DNA of 64,000 nucleotides from NCBI RefSeq assembly GCF_000264995.1, contig NW_006767437.1:2131647-2195646 (forward strand), in the 5' to 3' direction. The translations under genes were made by a program, and so were the position numbers. The notes below the pieces were generated by a model. The model made no database searches. It was not told the origin of the DNA and was given only the letters and a program-made list of their open reading frames with translations. Below, one piece after another: positions 48,206-61,045 of this stretch. The first letter of the stretch is position 1. The number at the start of each line of letters is the position of its first letter. The DNA is from Punctularia strigosozonata HHB-11173 SS5. Lineage: Eukaryota; Basidiomycota; Agaricomycetes; Corticiales; Punctulariaceae.

Positions 48206-50684
48206 GGTGAGGAATGCATGCAGTGCAGCTTTTGCGAGCCTTTCGACAACGGCGAACGCGCCGAGCGCCGGGAGCAAGCAGAGTCGAACGACGGTGAGGA
48301 CGGCCTGCGCCAGGAGAGCGAAAGAGCGGCAGATGCAGCCAATTCGTCGTCGTCGGGAGAGGCGTCTACTTTATGACCCGCCGTGCAGCAGCTGCCCCCG
48401 CGCGGACCCCGAGCACCGCGACTGTCAGATCCCCAGATTTCGGCAGCCCAGCTTCGGACTCCGCGAGTCACACCGCGTGCGAACGGACTGAGTCGTTTGG
48501 GAGGGGTCACACACAGAAGCGATCCGGGCCCGTTGCTCTGAGACCTTCTTGCCCTACAGGTCACGCCCGTTCCGGTCAATTCACGCATATTCACGGCCTA
48601 GATATTGGCGAAGCTGCGCGACTCCCCCGGCAGAGCTCGCGCCCTGACGCCCCTCATCACTCAAGCACAGCGATCAGAACACGCTCCAGATCGCCGTTCG
48701 GACACGGCTTGTTGCTCGCTCATCTCTCAAAGCTGTCGTGGACAATGGCCGATACCGTCCCGTATATTTGGCCGACAAAGCCCCACCCTCGGGGGCACTC
48801 GCGTTGTCGAATCGACAACGCGCGCGCGCTCGTATTAAACAACTGATCGTGTTGGTCGGTGATCTCTGATTATGGCAGCGTTGACTGCGCGGTTCAGAAA
48901 GACGTAACGATCTCGTCAAAAGCGTGGTCGACGTACACGCCGCGTGTGCGCTGATCCACGCCCAAACCCCCGAATCGAGGATCCAGTTCCTGAGACTGTG
49001 AAAAAGGCAAACGCGCCATGTAGGCACACACGGCCCCTCCGATCGAACAAGCCACCGTGCAACAAAATTCTTCCATCAGCAGTCCATAGAGCGGAAGTAT
49101 TTCGAGCTGGAGGCGGGCGCGATAACTCGCCGCGACAATCGTCCCACCCACGTCTGTTCTCTACCTCAAGCCCTGGCGGTAAGGATCCGCCATTTAGATA
49201 CCGCTCTGCTGGGATTGACATTCCATCTCAGAAGATTCCAAGGTTCAGGGAACCTCGCATCTTCATCCCCTGAACCGCTTCCCACCTAACCTCGGCGGAA
49301 ACGATAAGGGCTGGCGCAAAGGTGCTATTCTCAACTGGGACGATCGTCTCTGCTGGGGTCCTTGGTGGCGTGAGTAGTGCCCCGACCCAAGAAGTGCAAC
49401 CTAGTTAGATGGAAGCGGCAAGGAAGCCTGCGCCCTGATGTATCGATTCCCCAAAAGCTCCGAATCGTACCTACACCGTCAAGAAACTCTGGGATCCAGG
49501 CCACAGTTGTCTGCAGTATTGCCTGCGGAGATTACATATATGGGTCCGTCGGTATTCTTCCAGCCATCGATCGTTGATTAACAGCGGAAGTCGTCACATA
49601 CAGTCATCTACAACGATGATGGTCCCCTTGGGCTCAGCCGTCCACCGAGCACACGCCACTGCGATAGCGGTGCAGGTGCTTTACCGCACAAGATCAGCTC
49701 AGGACCGTCCTCGAGCCTGATGCACAGCAACACCATGATCTCAATGGCGGCGCGGACATACTGGACGAACCTGAAGGGAATGCCGCATCCGATGTACCCA
49801 TACAGACCCGCTTCTGTGCTGCCTTTGTAGTGGTCACGCCACTGTTTTAGTCGTCGGTCATCTAACTACATGTGACGACTCATATTGTCATGATTGTTCG
49901 AATCAAACTCCGTGACAATGTATGCAGCGTAAACCGCGGAGCCGTCAAGGATTGCGGATACGGTCGTAGCAAAAGGTAATGCAGATGCTGAAATTGTAAG
50001 TAAGACATTCTTTCAGGAAGACCATCCGCTTCTCTTTCTGTTGGAAACCCGCTCTCGAGCCGCTATTCATCTAGAAGCGCAGTGCTAAGGCGACAAGAAC
50101 AATGGCAAAATTTGAAAGTTAATTAAAACAATGGCATCATATTAAACCGCCATACCTGCCTGTTTACCAGCCATCGGTGAACGGTCTACGCCGCCGAATA
50201 TTCAACTGAGGTGATAACACCGCAAAGGACGCGCAGATCGAATAATGCAACGCATCCGAGCCGTTTCCCAAACAGACGATCGGTACACTATAATCGATTC
50301 ACGCACTTCGCGGGACCGTGTACATAAGAAGACGTTGTTACTCTTCGTTCACCTTCATTACCGTTTATATCATGTGTATGCATGGCGTTCGCTCTCGAGG
50401 GCCATAAATTTGCTATCGCCGTCAGCTTGTGCCGCGGCTTCGCAGAAGGTGATCAAGGCGTTTCGAAGACTGCAGCTCTGGTCAGCGAACGTGGTCGATG
50501 CGTGGGACGGGGGTACGATGTTTTATGTGCGTGTACGAGCTGGCGCGAGTCGCCCAAAAGCGCGTCGCTCACCTGGTCTGCTCGTAATAATACATCCGCA
50601 TCTCTCGGTATTGCCGAATACGTGCTCGCTTGTTTGCCATAACGAGGACTGCGGAGGTCGAGACCATCACTGGGCGACAGCATG
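48206..50684. other. Coding-poor interval, about 2.5 kb
   Basis: The first few hundred bases are the kinase promoter side. The rest contains only short, overlapping frames (for example 48172-48594, 50245-50688) that neither splice into a known family nor show coding bias I can defend. Confidence 0.4.
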
Positions 50685-51661
50685 TTAGCTCTCGACACAT
50701 GTCTCACTGTGCAAGTGATGGAGGTGCGCGACAGGCGTGTAACCTGCTTTTGATGAAGAAGCAGGGGGCGAGTGGACATCAAGAAGTAGCCGAGACTCGA
50801 CTAAGGCGATCTGTTTAATAACCGGCGAGACCTCACCAGAGAGCACGAGCAGCACCGACAACGCGTACTTCCACCAGCGAGATGAGCCCGGTGCGCTGGC
50901 AGAAACCGCGCACGCGCCATGCACGCATGTGTGCTGTTTCCTGAGGTGAGATAATCTGTCGTCCTAAATATCACGGAGACGTTACGCTGATGCATTCTTG
51001 GTGGTCTGTGCATTGATCCTTGAAATCTTTCGAAGGGAAGCATTGCAAGTGGGCCTCGTCGCAGTACAAAAATAGGGTACGACAATTGTGGCGCATGATG
51101 TCTCTGGCGTATGGTTGACCGTCGAATCCGGCGTCCGTGTACGTCGCTTTCTCCAGAATACATCGTTGACCGACAGACATGTTGGCATACCTGTCCTCGG
51201 AACGACATTAGGTCCTTCATTACAACCCCAGTCCTGATTTATCCATACATGCACACATTTCCAAGGCACACGGATCCGTTGAAGTTGAATGGGCTGACCA
51301 GATCCTGCCATGTGCTCGACGAACTGCATTGCTCGTCTCGACCAAAGTCACAGAGATCTCCTACCGACAGTAAAGGTCGGCAGCCACTGCCGTCGTCCGG
51401 ACAGAATTGATCGTTGGGGCACAGTGAAGGGAGGGTCTCTGCAGCTGCGTAGCCGAAGGGAAATTCGTCTCTGCGACAGAGCTTCGATGTGCATGTGCTG
51501 TTCTCTCCGGGACAGAACGTCTTCTCGTCGCATTGAGACATGAACTTGTGCGTGAGCGGATCGAGGTGGTTGCCGGACGACGAGCATGATCCGCCGAGAG
51601 CGACCGACCCGGCCTGTGATCGGAGAACGGATGACGCCAACAGTATGCACAACAGTCTCAT
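50685..51661 (-). CDS. Secreted or membrane-anchored Cys-rich protein
   Basis: Three exons (51661-51249, 51190-50986, 50933-50685) give about 288 aa. A signal peptide (MRLLCILLASSVLRSQA) is followed by about 200 residues with more than 20 Cys in repeated short spacings: GGSCSSSGNHLDP, SQCDEKTFCPGENSTC, LCPNDQFCPDDGSGC, VGDLCDFGRDEQC, VGQRCILE, CTDHQECIS and HTCVHGACAV. A hydrophobic segment (WWKYALSVLLVLSG) close to the C-terminus suggests membrane or GPI-like anchoring. The layout recalls a basidiomycete family of secreted Cys-rich proteins with a terminal TM, whose function I do not know. The 3' end is uncertain: a GTGAG right after the hydrophobic segment may be a real donor leading to an exon I could not find. 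Confidence 0.62.
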
Positions 51662-53140
<1,479 letters not shown>

Positions 53141-53529
53141 GGTACGGTGCACTGCGTTCGATAGCTTTTTTCTTCGAGCAGTTTGCTGATGCGGTTCTGT
53201 CTTACGTAGGTGCGATTATTGTTGAGTCCGGCAATAGAAAATCCACTGTTGCCAGCATTATGCTCCGCCTTCCGCATAGCCCCGCGAAGGAGACCTTTGT
53301 GCGTCAACTGCTATCAAATTTGAGCACATATAAAAGCGCCTGGTACACGAGCGGCGAGCATGCCCCGAACGACGGTTGCAGGCTAGTCTGGGTAATGAAC
53401 AGTCTGATTGTGAGCTTAAGCTTGTGGATGTTCGACTTTATTGCTATTGAAATCAATGAGCACATGACCTGAAACGCGTCGGTGGCTGAGAATGACCTTA
53501 CTCTCGTCTGGACAGTGTCAGTGTATACC
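53141..53529. other. Short intergenic region
   Basis: About 390 nt between the PLP gene and ORC1 on the same strand. Presumably a 3' UTR and the ORC1 promoter; nothing specific seen. Confidence 0.5.
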
Positions 53530-56500
53530 ATGGCCAGAGAGCTACTGCCAACGACGCCGACGCGCCGCTCGAGGCGATTCCAACCCGTTGTAGCCGTTAC
53601 GCCGTCCAAAGCTGTGTCGCTCGCAGGAAAGAGCACCAAGTTCGCGTGGACCAGCGACGCCATCCTTGAACGACCAACCACCCTTGACGACCTATACGAT
53701 GAAGAGACCCTTCAGGGACTTGAAGAGGATGTGACCCCTACAAACACATACTACGACTCTCTAGAACGCTTGGAAACCTCCAGAGGCAAGAGCAAGGGTG
53801 CGGCAAAGGCACCGGAGATCACGCAGAGGTTCGCAGTGGGCGACACCATCCTCGTGGACACCCCCAGTATATACCCCACTATTCGCAAGCCAAGCATCGG
53901 CGTGATTGTGTCAATGTGGAGAGTCATATGGCATGGAGAGGAGGACGTAGATGAACAGGCTACGATGCGTGTGCGCGTACATTGGTTCCTTCGGCCAACA
54001 GAATTAGCCAGCGTGCGTGCGCGAAGGGATCACCGAGAAGTAAGTATATGAACTTTCTAACTTTATTTCACTGAATTGCTTCTACCAATCAGGACGAAAT
54101 CTACCTTTCGTTGGAGAGCAGTGCTGTCATAACACCGCAACACATTATCGACCACTGCACTATCACCAGTTCCTCGCGAGCTCATCCTTCCTCTTCTTCC
54201 CGTGCATCCTCAGAGGCACCCTCCAGATCTCCCTCGCCATCCGTCAGGCCATCCAAACGCTCGCGCACGTCAACTTCGACCTCGATCGCGTCCCCGTCGA
54301 AAGGACGTAAACTGAACAAGAACCGGAAACATGTTTCAGATGATGAGGATGAATTCGACGAAGACGGGGGGAAAGAGCGCTTCTACTGTGCTCTCGCCGT
54401 GGACTCGCGCAAGGGACTATTCTATGACTTAAACTGGGAGCGCCACAGACAAACAGCTCTGGAGCAATATGCATCGCTGAAGCAGAAATTGGCTGGAGAA
54501 GAGGCTGAAAAGATAGTGTTCGGGGCCCATTGGAAGGTGGTGGTGAAGGAGGTGGTGAGGAGAAGGAGCGATCAGTCCGCGAAGTCACAGAAAGGGAAGG
54601 CGAGCGAGGCTGCGAAGGGGAAGCGAACGACTCGCGCTACAGCGGAGGATGAGGGAGAAAAGAGTGATAGTGATGGCAGCAGCGAGGATGAATACGAGAC
54701 AGATTCGACCTTGTCGGATGTGACAGCGGACGAAGGCGAAGAGGAGAGCGAAGCCGACGACGAGGAGGCGGAAATTGAAGAGATTCTCGATGAAGGTGAA
54801 CCGCGTACTCCCTCTCAGCGGAAACGTAGGCGTCAGAAACCAGCGGCTACTCCTCGAAAGCGACGCAAACTCGCGGCGCCTACTCCACGGTCGAAGGCAC
54901 GAGCAAGGGGGAGGACGAAGCAAGAGCTTCGAGTCGCAGCACCATCTCGAATCACTGGAGGTGTGTTGTCCAATCTTCAGTATTCGCCTTCTTTGAACTC
55001 TGGGGTGTTGCAGGGTCATACGCCACTCATTTGTCGAAGCTTCCTCCGGATCCTTATTTGCGTGCTCAACACGTCTTACATGTTGCCGCACGTCCAGACG
55101 AGCTTCCATGCCGTGATACGGAGTTTGCGCGCGTGCTCAGATCAGTAGAGGAACTCCTCGAGGAGGGAAGCGGAGGTTGCGTGTACATCAGCGGCGTACC
55201 TGGTACAGGGAAGACGGCGACTGTGCATGCAGTGGTCAGGGAACTGAAAAGGATGGCGGAGGATAACGTGAGTCTACTGGGAGAACCGAACGAAAGGAGC
55301 TCACGCTGATCACGGCGGGCAGGAAACGAACCCGTTTACGTATGTCGAGATCAACGGGCTCAAAATACCCGAACCGTCTGCTGCATACGGTCTGTTGTGG
55401 GAGGCGGTTTCCGGACACGATTTATCAGAAGGCACGCACATCTGCTTCGCCAACCTCGCCGGAGCAACAGGTTAATACACATCATCTCAGGACACCTGAA
55501 GATATCGTCGAAGGAGGCGCTGAAACAACTTTCCAAACATTTCGGAAGTGGAGTTCGTGGTCCCGGGGGTCACGCATGGTTCGTATATGCGGCTCTGCCA
55601 TTTCCAGCGCGTTGATTGTTCTACAGTGTGGTGTTGATGGACGAACTCGACCAGTTGGTGACAGCGAAGCAGGACGTCGTATACAACTTCTTTAACTGGC
55701 CAACGATCGCCGATTCGAAACTTGTTGTTATCGCGGTTGCAAACACTATGGACCTGCCAGAAAGGGTGATGACAGGCCGGGTGCGGAGCCGACTAGGTAT
55801 GTTGATTCCTCGCGTTATGGTACAGAAATTCACATCGGACCACAGGCATGACACGAATCAATTTCCAGCCGTACACGACGCCTCAACTGGTCGAGATAGT
55901 CCAGTCGCGGTTGGCCGGTGTGAAGGAGAGTCTGCAGGGCCTCACGGACTCGCCAAACCAGGACGTTATCTCTGCTGATGGTATCCGGTTCGCTGCGATG
56001 AAGGTTTCATCCGTCAGTGGCGACGCCCGTCGAGTGCTAGATATCTGCCGACGAGCGGTCGAGCTGGTGCAGGCGAAAAAGAAGACTGCAAAAACCGAGG
56101 ATGTCAAGGAGGTCATCAAAGTGATGCAGAACAGCCCGACCGCAGCCTATATTAGGGACTGTAGCCTGCACGAAAGGATGATGCTTGCAGCGATCCTGAA
56201 GTGCATCAGGAGGGAAGGTGTCGAAGAAGTCAAGTGGGGCGACGTGAGTGTGCCAAATTTAATCACATTTCTGTGAATGCTGACCAGTCATTCCCTCCAC
56301 CGTAGATTCAATATCAACATCTGATATACGTTTCAACCCTGACCTCTGATACCGACCCCACGCGCAAACCAACACCGTCGGAATTGACCATGGTGCTAGA
56401 ATCTCTAGTAGCCGCTCGCGCCATGCTGGTAGAAGAAGGCCTTTCGGCAGCACGGAAAGCTCAGGACGAACGAAGGGTGATCCTAAACTTGGAACAAACA

Positions 56501-56563
56501 GAAGCTGAGAGGGTGCTTGGCGAGGTGGGCGGGCAAAGGTGGCGAAATGCACTTTCGGTTTGA
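53530..56563 (+). CDS. ORC1: Origin recognition complex subunit 1
   Basis: Eight exons (53530-54039, 54093-54960, 55014-55267, 55323-55431, 55491-55578, 55627-55796, 55846-56243, 56306-56563) give about 884 aa. An N-terminal BAH domain (residues about 85-235; RFAVGDTILVDTPS, MRVRVHWFLRPTE, FYCALAVDSRKGLFYDLNW) is followed by a long acidic, basic-patched linker. The AAA+ ATPase has YISGVPGTGKTATVH (Walker A about 519), NPFTYVEINGLKIPEP, VVLMDELDQL (Walker B about 613), VIAVANTMDLPERV (sensor 1) and INFQPYTTPQLVEI. A winged-helix end contains HERMMLAAILKCIRREG. ORC1 binds origins and loads MCM with ORC/Cdc6. Intron 55432-55490 needs a GC donor to restore GHLKISSKEALKQL. Confidence 0.95.
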
Positions 56564-57089
56564 AGCAGCCTTCATCAAGAAACTGTCACGTATTAAAGCT
56601 GTATCATTACAAATGAACCAGACCTTTGAGGAAAAGTGGGTTGGTATGTCGCCTTACCGATGTTACTGATCGTATGTGTCACTGGCGGTGATGTCATCGG
56701 TGATTCCTTCAATTTGCCTCGACTTGTTCTAAGCTTACCGACTGCAGTTTTACGATGTTCAGGCGTAGGAGCAGGCCCGCCGTGAGAGCATCATTGGTGC
56801 TCATACATCTACCACTGACGGGGGGAAGCCTTTGCAATGTAGCACCACCTCTCTCAGCGATACGCACGCCGCTGCGATGCGCAGGCACTACGAGGACACG
56901 ATACCGTCCTTCTTTCCTTACGAGGAGGGGCTGGATGCGGAGGACAAGCAATAACTTCCCGCATTGAGAGCTGCAACCATGCACAACGCTTGATTCCTAC
57001 GAGGGCAACGTTGAAGGATGCGGCATAAATTCATTTTATTATCGTGTTATGTTACTCTGATCTCATGTAAATCGAAGCTGGTTCATGAG
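56564..57089. other. Convergent intergenic region containing a P450 exon relic
   Basis: About 525 nt between ORC1 (+) and the reductase array (-). Besides the P450 remnant listed separately it seems to contain only 3' UTR sequence. Confidence 0.5.
56769..56954 (+). pseudogene. Orphan P450 C-terminal exon
   Basis: A 62-codon open stretch preceded by a good acceptor (TTCAGGCGTAG) ends with GGKPLQCSTTSLSDTHAAA, MRRHYEDTIPSFFPYEEGL and DAEDKQ then stop. This layout resembles P450 C-termini such as [20 protein letters not shown] with [13 protein letters not shown] at the end of copy 1. No haem loop, K-helix or other P450 exon precedes it, so it is most likely the leftover 3' exon of a deleted P450 gene. 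It is too diverged from the two intact copies to be a recent piece of either. Confidence 0.55.
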
Positions 57090-58319
57090 TTACGCTGTCT
57101 CTTGAGGGTGGGCGATTAGCTTGGTACCGCTGATCTTGCCCTCGCGCAGCTGTTCCAATCCTTCAGGGATGCCGCGCAGACCATTGGGGAGGACTTGTAT
57201 TCGGTTGGGCTGCGAAGAAGATGTAACCAGCATTGCCCATACGATGAAGCACAATCGGCCATACCTTGATGGAACCATCCGCGAGCAACTGTGTCAAGCG
57301 ATAGTACATCTCCCGCCCGAGATCCTCTTGGCCAGGGAAGTAAACGCTTCCGAAAATCTGCACGACACTCTTGCCATCTTGATTAGGAGGCAAGTCGAGA
57401 CCAGGCGCTTTCGGTCCGGATAAAAGTTGGCCTCCCGGAGCAAGCAGGCCGTAGCCCATTGTCTGCGTCTCGGCGGACATAGCGGCGGCAAACACTACCT
57501 TCAACGGCGTGGAGGTGATCTTGGCAATCTCGACGGCGAGAGCCTCGGTGGGCAGATCCCTGGACAGGACGTGCGTAGCACCTAAGAATGTCAAGAACGG
57601 CGTGTGCTTCAGGGAGGCAGTGGTTATGATCGGAGAGAATCCGGAGAGCTTGGCGAGTTGGATGGCTACGAAGAAGGCATTAGCGCGGCGTCCTCACGGA
57701 CACGTGAAGGCGGCCTGACCAAACTGGCCGACGGAAGTACCGCCTCCAATGACGACGATGGGGTGACCGTGGTATGGGCGCGGTGAAGTCCAGAATGGCG
57801 TCAACTCCGCGCCTCCGCCGACGCCGGACTCCTTCTTCTTCGCGAAGAAGCCCATCCAAGGCACCGCGAGCGTGAGCGGAATCGATGCGGCCTCGTCGAC
57901 GCTAACGTCGTCGGGTATCTTCGCCGCGAACTCGGCGGTAACAAGGGAGTACTGCTGGAAGGTCCCGCGTCCCTTCTGTACCGATCCCGGAAATAATCTG
58001 GGGGAAAGAGCAGAGTGCGTTTCAGCTGGCGCTCATTAACACGGGCTGTGCCTACATGCATTTTGTCTCCCTTCTTGAAATGGGTGACACCTTCGCCGAG
58101 TTCTTCGACCACGCCAGCGCCATCGAAGCCGAGCAACCCAGGATATTTTATCCAGTCATGCAACATGTACTTAATCATCCAGTCAACAGGGTTGAGAGCG
58201 ACGGCGTCGATCCTCGCGAGGATCTCGCCGGCACCGGGGGTAGGGACCGGCGCAGTTTGAACGGCGAATTCGCCGCCCTTGATCATGAGGAAGAGACCCT
58301 TCTGTTCTGTAGGCGCCAT
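57090..58319 (-). CDS. Medium-chain dehydrogenase/reductase (paralogue B)
   Basis: Four exons (58319-58060, 57997-57720, 57665-57265, 57209-57090) give about 352 aa. GroES-like half: ARIDAVALNPVDWMIK and PGLLGFDGAGVVEELGEGV. NADP(H) half: VIGGGTSVGQFAIQLAKLSG, with Gly-Gly where paralogues have Gly-Ala, and GATHVLSRDLP. C-terminus: PNRIQVLPNGLRGIPEG and KLIAHPQETA. Same branch and intron positions as paralogues A, C and D. The first intron (57998-58059) has GC at the donor; the other three paralogues have GT at the same codon position. The segment SAETQTMGYGLLAPGGQLL departs from the paralogues' DTQK-type stretch, so substrate preference may differ. First of three genes in a head-to-tail array. 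Confidence 0.88.
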
Positions 58320-59198
58320 TATACGAGATAATGCGATGGATGGAAAGGAAAGCGCGAAGGTTTGGTGCACTGGCTAGATTGCATTGGGTATTTGAGGATC
58401 GTCTTCATATTTCGAGCGATCGAGTGCTCTATCAGATCCCAAGCCCGGGGTATGTGGGTACCCCTTAGAGGTATGGGTACTCTCTTCAATTGGAGGCGGG
58501 ATTCGCAGTTGACCGTGCCTCAATGGGCTCCCGTCGTGGCATAGGGGCTTCCTTCGAGGTGGGTAGCGAGTGGGTAGCGAGTGGGTAGCGAGTGGGTAGC
58601 AAGTGGGTGTACGGAAGGACATGCGAACCACCGGACACAGATATATCTCCTTCAAGGCACGTTGAATGCGAGGGTTGCTTGGCTGACCGGCATTGGAAGG
58701 CTTGGTGAACGACTCTAAATAACGAGTAGGCGCCAGCACAGCATGCTACATATACGCAGCGCCACACAATCCGATCATAAGTAATTTGCTCCATGTACTG
58801 ATGTTGGACGTTAGCGATAATGCTGTTAGCATCGTAGGCTTGCGTGCAGTGATTGCCCAAGCTAGTATAATGGTCAGGTATCCGCATCGCCTTCAGTACA
58901 GAATGAATACACGTAGGACGAAGGACTATTCAGCTCGAGCAAGAATTCGTGTCAACAAGCTTCGGTGCCGCCAGGAAGCTTTGCCGTGTTGCGCAAGTTA
59001 TAATTATGAACTCATGAAAAGCGACGCGGACTCAGGTCGTGTGCCCAAGCCCCATAGGGATATGCTTCATCGTTGGAGCTCGAGCACGTGCGTTGAAGAT
59101 GTCTGTCAGGTTCGACACCCCATACACACGCATCCACGCATTACTACAGAAAAACGAACGCCGAGCTGTCAAGGATGGAGGGCATGATGATTGGATGT
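58320..59198. other. Intergenic region between reductases B and C
   Basis: About 880 nt holding the promoter of paralogue B and an 11-bp tandem repeat (listed separately). No gene is supported. Confidence 0.5.
58559..58608 (+). repeat. 11-bp tandem repeat, about 4.5 units
   Basis: The unit GTGGGTAGCGA is repeated three times exactly, then once as GTGGGTAGCAA and once partially. It lies about 240 nt upstream of the paralogue B ATG (minus-strand gene). Confidence 0.9.
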
Positions 59199-60419
59199 TC
59201 ATGCAGTCTCCTGAGGACGAACAACGAGCTTGTTGCCGCTGACTTGCTCCTGACGCATCAGGTCCAAGCCGTGGGGAATACCCGCGAGTCCTTCAGGTAG
59301 CAATTGCACGCGGTTCGGCTACAGGGGTCTGCGTCAGACTCGACCAGTAACGGAACTGATTGAAATAGCTCACCTTGATTGAGCCATCTGCGAGTAGCTG
59401 ACTCAACGTCGCATAAAGCTCTCTTCCAATCTCTACCTGGCCAGGGTATCCAACGTTCCCAACCACATTCACTACACCCTTCCCATCCTGACCGCTCACG
59501 ATACCCTCAGCAGGCGGCAGCACGAGGACGAGCTGACCACCAGGCGCGAGGAGAGACCAGCCGGGCTTTTGTGTACTTGCGTGACTGACCGCGTCGTACA
59601 CAACCTCAACGGGCTGAGAGGTAATGCTACGAATCTCGGCGATCAGAGCATCATCAGGTAGAGTGCGCGAAAGAACGTGTGTTGCGCCTAGTGATTTGAG
59701 AAACTCTGTGTGTTTGACGGAGGCTGTCGCGATAATCGGGGAGAAGCCTGACAATCGAGCGAACTGTATAGCTTCAAGTAGAGCGTTCATGAGCAAAGGT
59801 TAACCGCAAGGACACAGCAAATGTCTCACCGTATTGACCGACAGATGTGGCACCTCCGAGCACGACAATCGGAGAGCCTTCATGGGCCTTCGTGGATTTG
59901 TAGTACGGGATCAGGCCGGCGCCGCCGCCCTGACCATCCTTCTTCTCGTTGTACAAGCCCAAGAAGGCCGTTGCGAGGCCGAGCGGAACTGACGCCGCCT
60001 CATCGACACTGACGCTGTCAGGAAGCTTGGCGACGTGGTAGGCGGTCGCCAGAGTGTACTGCTGAAACGTTGCCCTATCGTTCGTGAACATCCCCTGCCA
60101 CAAGCTGCGATGTTCGCGTGAATTCGGGAACACGATGGACATAACGTGAATAAACACACATCCTATCGCCCTTTTGGAGATGAGTGACACCCTCGCCAAC
60201 CTCCTCGACAACGCCAGCCCCATCTGTTCCAAGAATACCGGGATACTGAATGATGTCCGGGGCATGCCGATGGATCTTCCAGTCGACCGGGTTCAGCGCC
60301 GTGGCGTCCACCCTAGCCAATATCTCGCCAGCCCCAGGAGATGGGACGGACCTGCTTCTGACAGCGAACTCGCCGCCCGGGGTGAGGAGAAAGAGGGCCT
60401 TCTGTTCTGTAGGGGGCAT
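59199..60419 (-). CDS. Medium-chain dehydrogenase/reductase (paralogue C)
   Basis: Four exons (60419-60160, 60104-59830, 59771-59374, 59318-59199) give about 350 aa. Motifs: ARVDATALNPVDWKIH, PGILGTDGAGVVEEVGEGV, VLGGATSVGQYAIQFARLSG, GATHVLSRTLP, LLAPGGQLVLVLPP and the ending PNRVQLLPEGLAGIPHG with KLVVRPQETA. It is an NADPH-dependent, zinc-free MDR enzyme of the quinone-reductase/enoyl-reductase-like branch, presumably cytosolic; the substrate is unknown. Intron positions and phases equal those of A, B and D. A TATA-like CTTATATC lies about 50 nt upstream of the ATG. A short inverted-repeat element sits in the promoter region about 200-340 nt upstream. Confidence 0.9.
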
Positions 60420-61045
60420 GATCGGATATTGTGAAGTTGAAAGGACCGGTTCGGGGATGGGGTGGGGATATAAGTACCGGGATCTCCAGTCAAGGGGCGA
60501 CTGCTATGCCATGACAAAGCTGGCTGCTATGTGATGAGTAACACTTGGTCAGCGCTTCAGCTTTCAAATCACAACGAAGGCGTATTGGAGTCTGAGAGTG
60601 AAAAGACAACGACGTCGTGGCAGGGTTGTCCACGGATATACGTGGATCGGCGTTTTCTGACCGTGCTTCTAGATTGACTCGCGTCACTTTGTCGCAATAC
60701 AAGTAATTTCCCACAGTCAGAGAGAGGCTTATCCACGGATATCCGTGGACAACCCTGATCGCGCGGCCGGCGGCCGCCCTGGTCAATCATCCATAGCATT
60801 ACACTTCTTCTCCTATTTCAGCCTGGCGACGTTCAGCGAGCGCATTAACGCAACAGAACAAAGCACCGGTCGGACTGATATAACCCCTTCTTTTAGGGCA
60901 TGGATAACAAAGATGGTAAAAATGTTTACAGCGGCTTGTACGCTACTCACGTTGGCGTTGCAAGCTTAGTATACATATCCCGGTATACGTCCTCGAGGCG
61001 AGAGCAAATGCGAGAGCAGGCATTGAGAAGGAATGAGACCGATGC
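60420..61045. other. Intergenic region between reductases C and D
   Basis: About 630 nt with the promoter of paralogue C and an inverted-repeat element (60621-60757). No coding gene seen. Confidence 0.5.
60621..60757. mobile_element. MITE-like element with 27-bp terminal inverted repeats
   Basis: Two arms, 60622-60647 and 60731-60756, are inverted copies with one mismatch; each begins CAGGGTTGTCCACGGATAT on its outer side. Together with the 83-nt core they form an element of about 137 bp. There is no coding capacity, as for a non-autonomous DNA transposon. CAGGG termini recall hAT elements, but I see no matching 8-bp target duplication. Confidence 0.6.
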
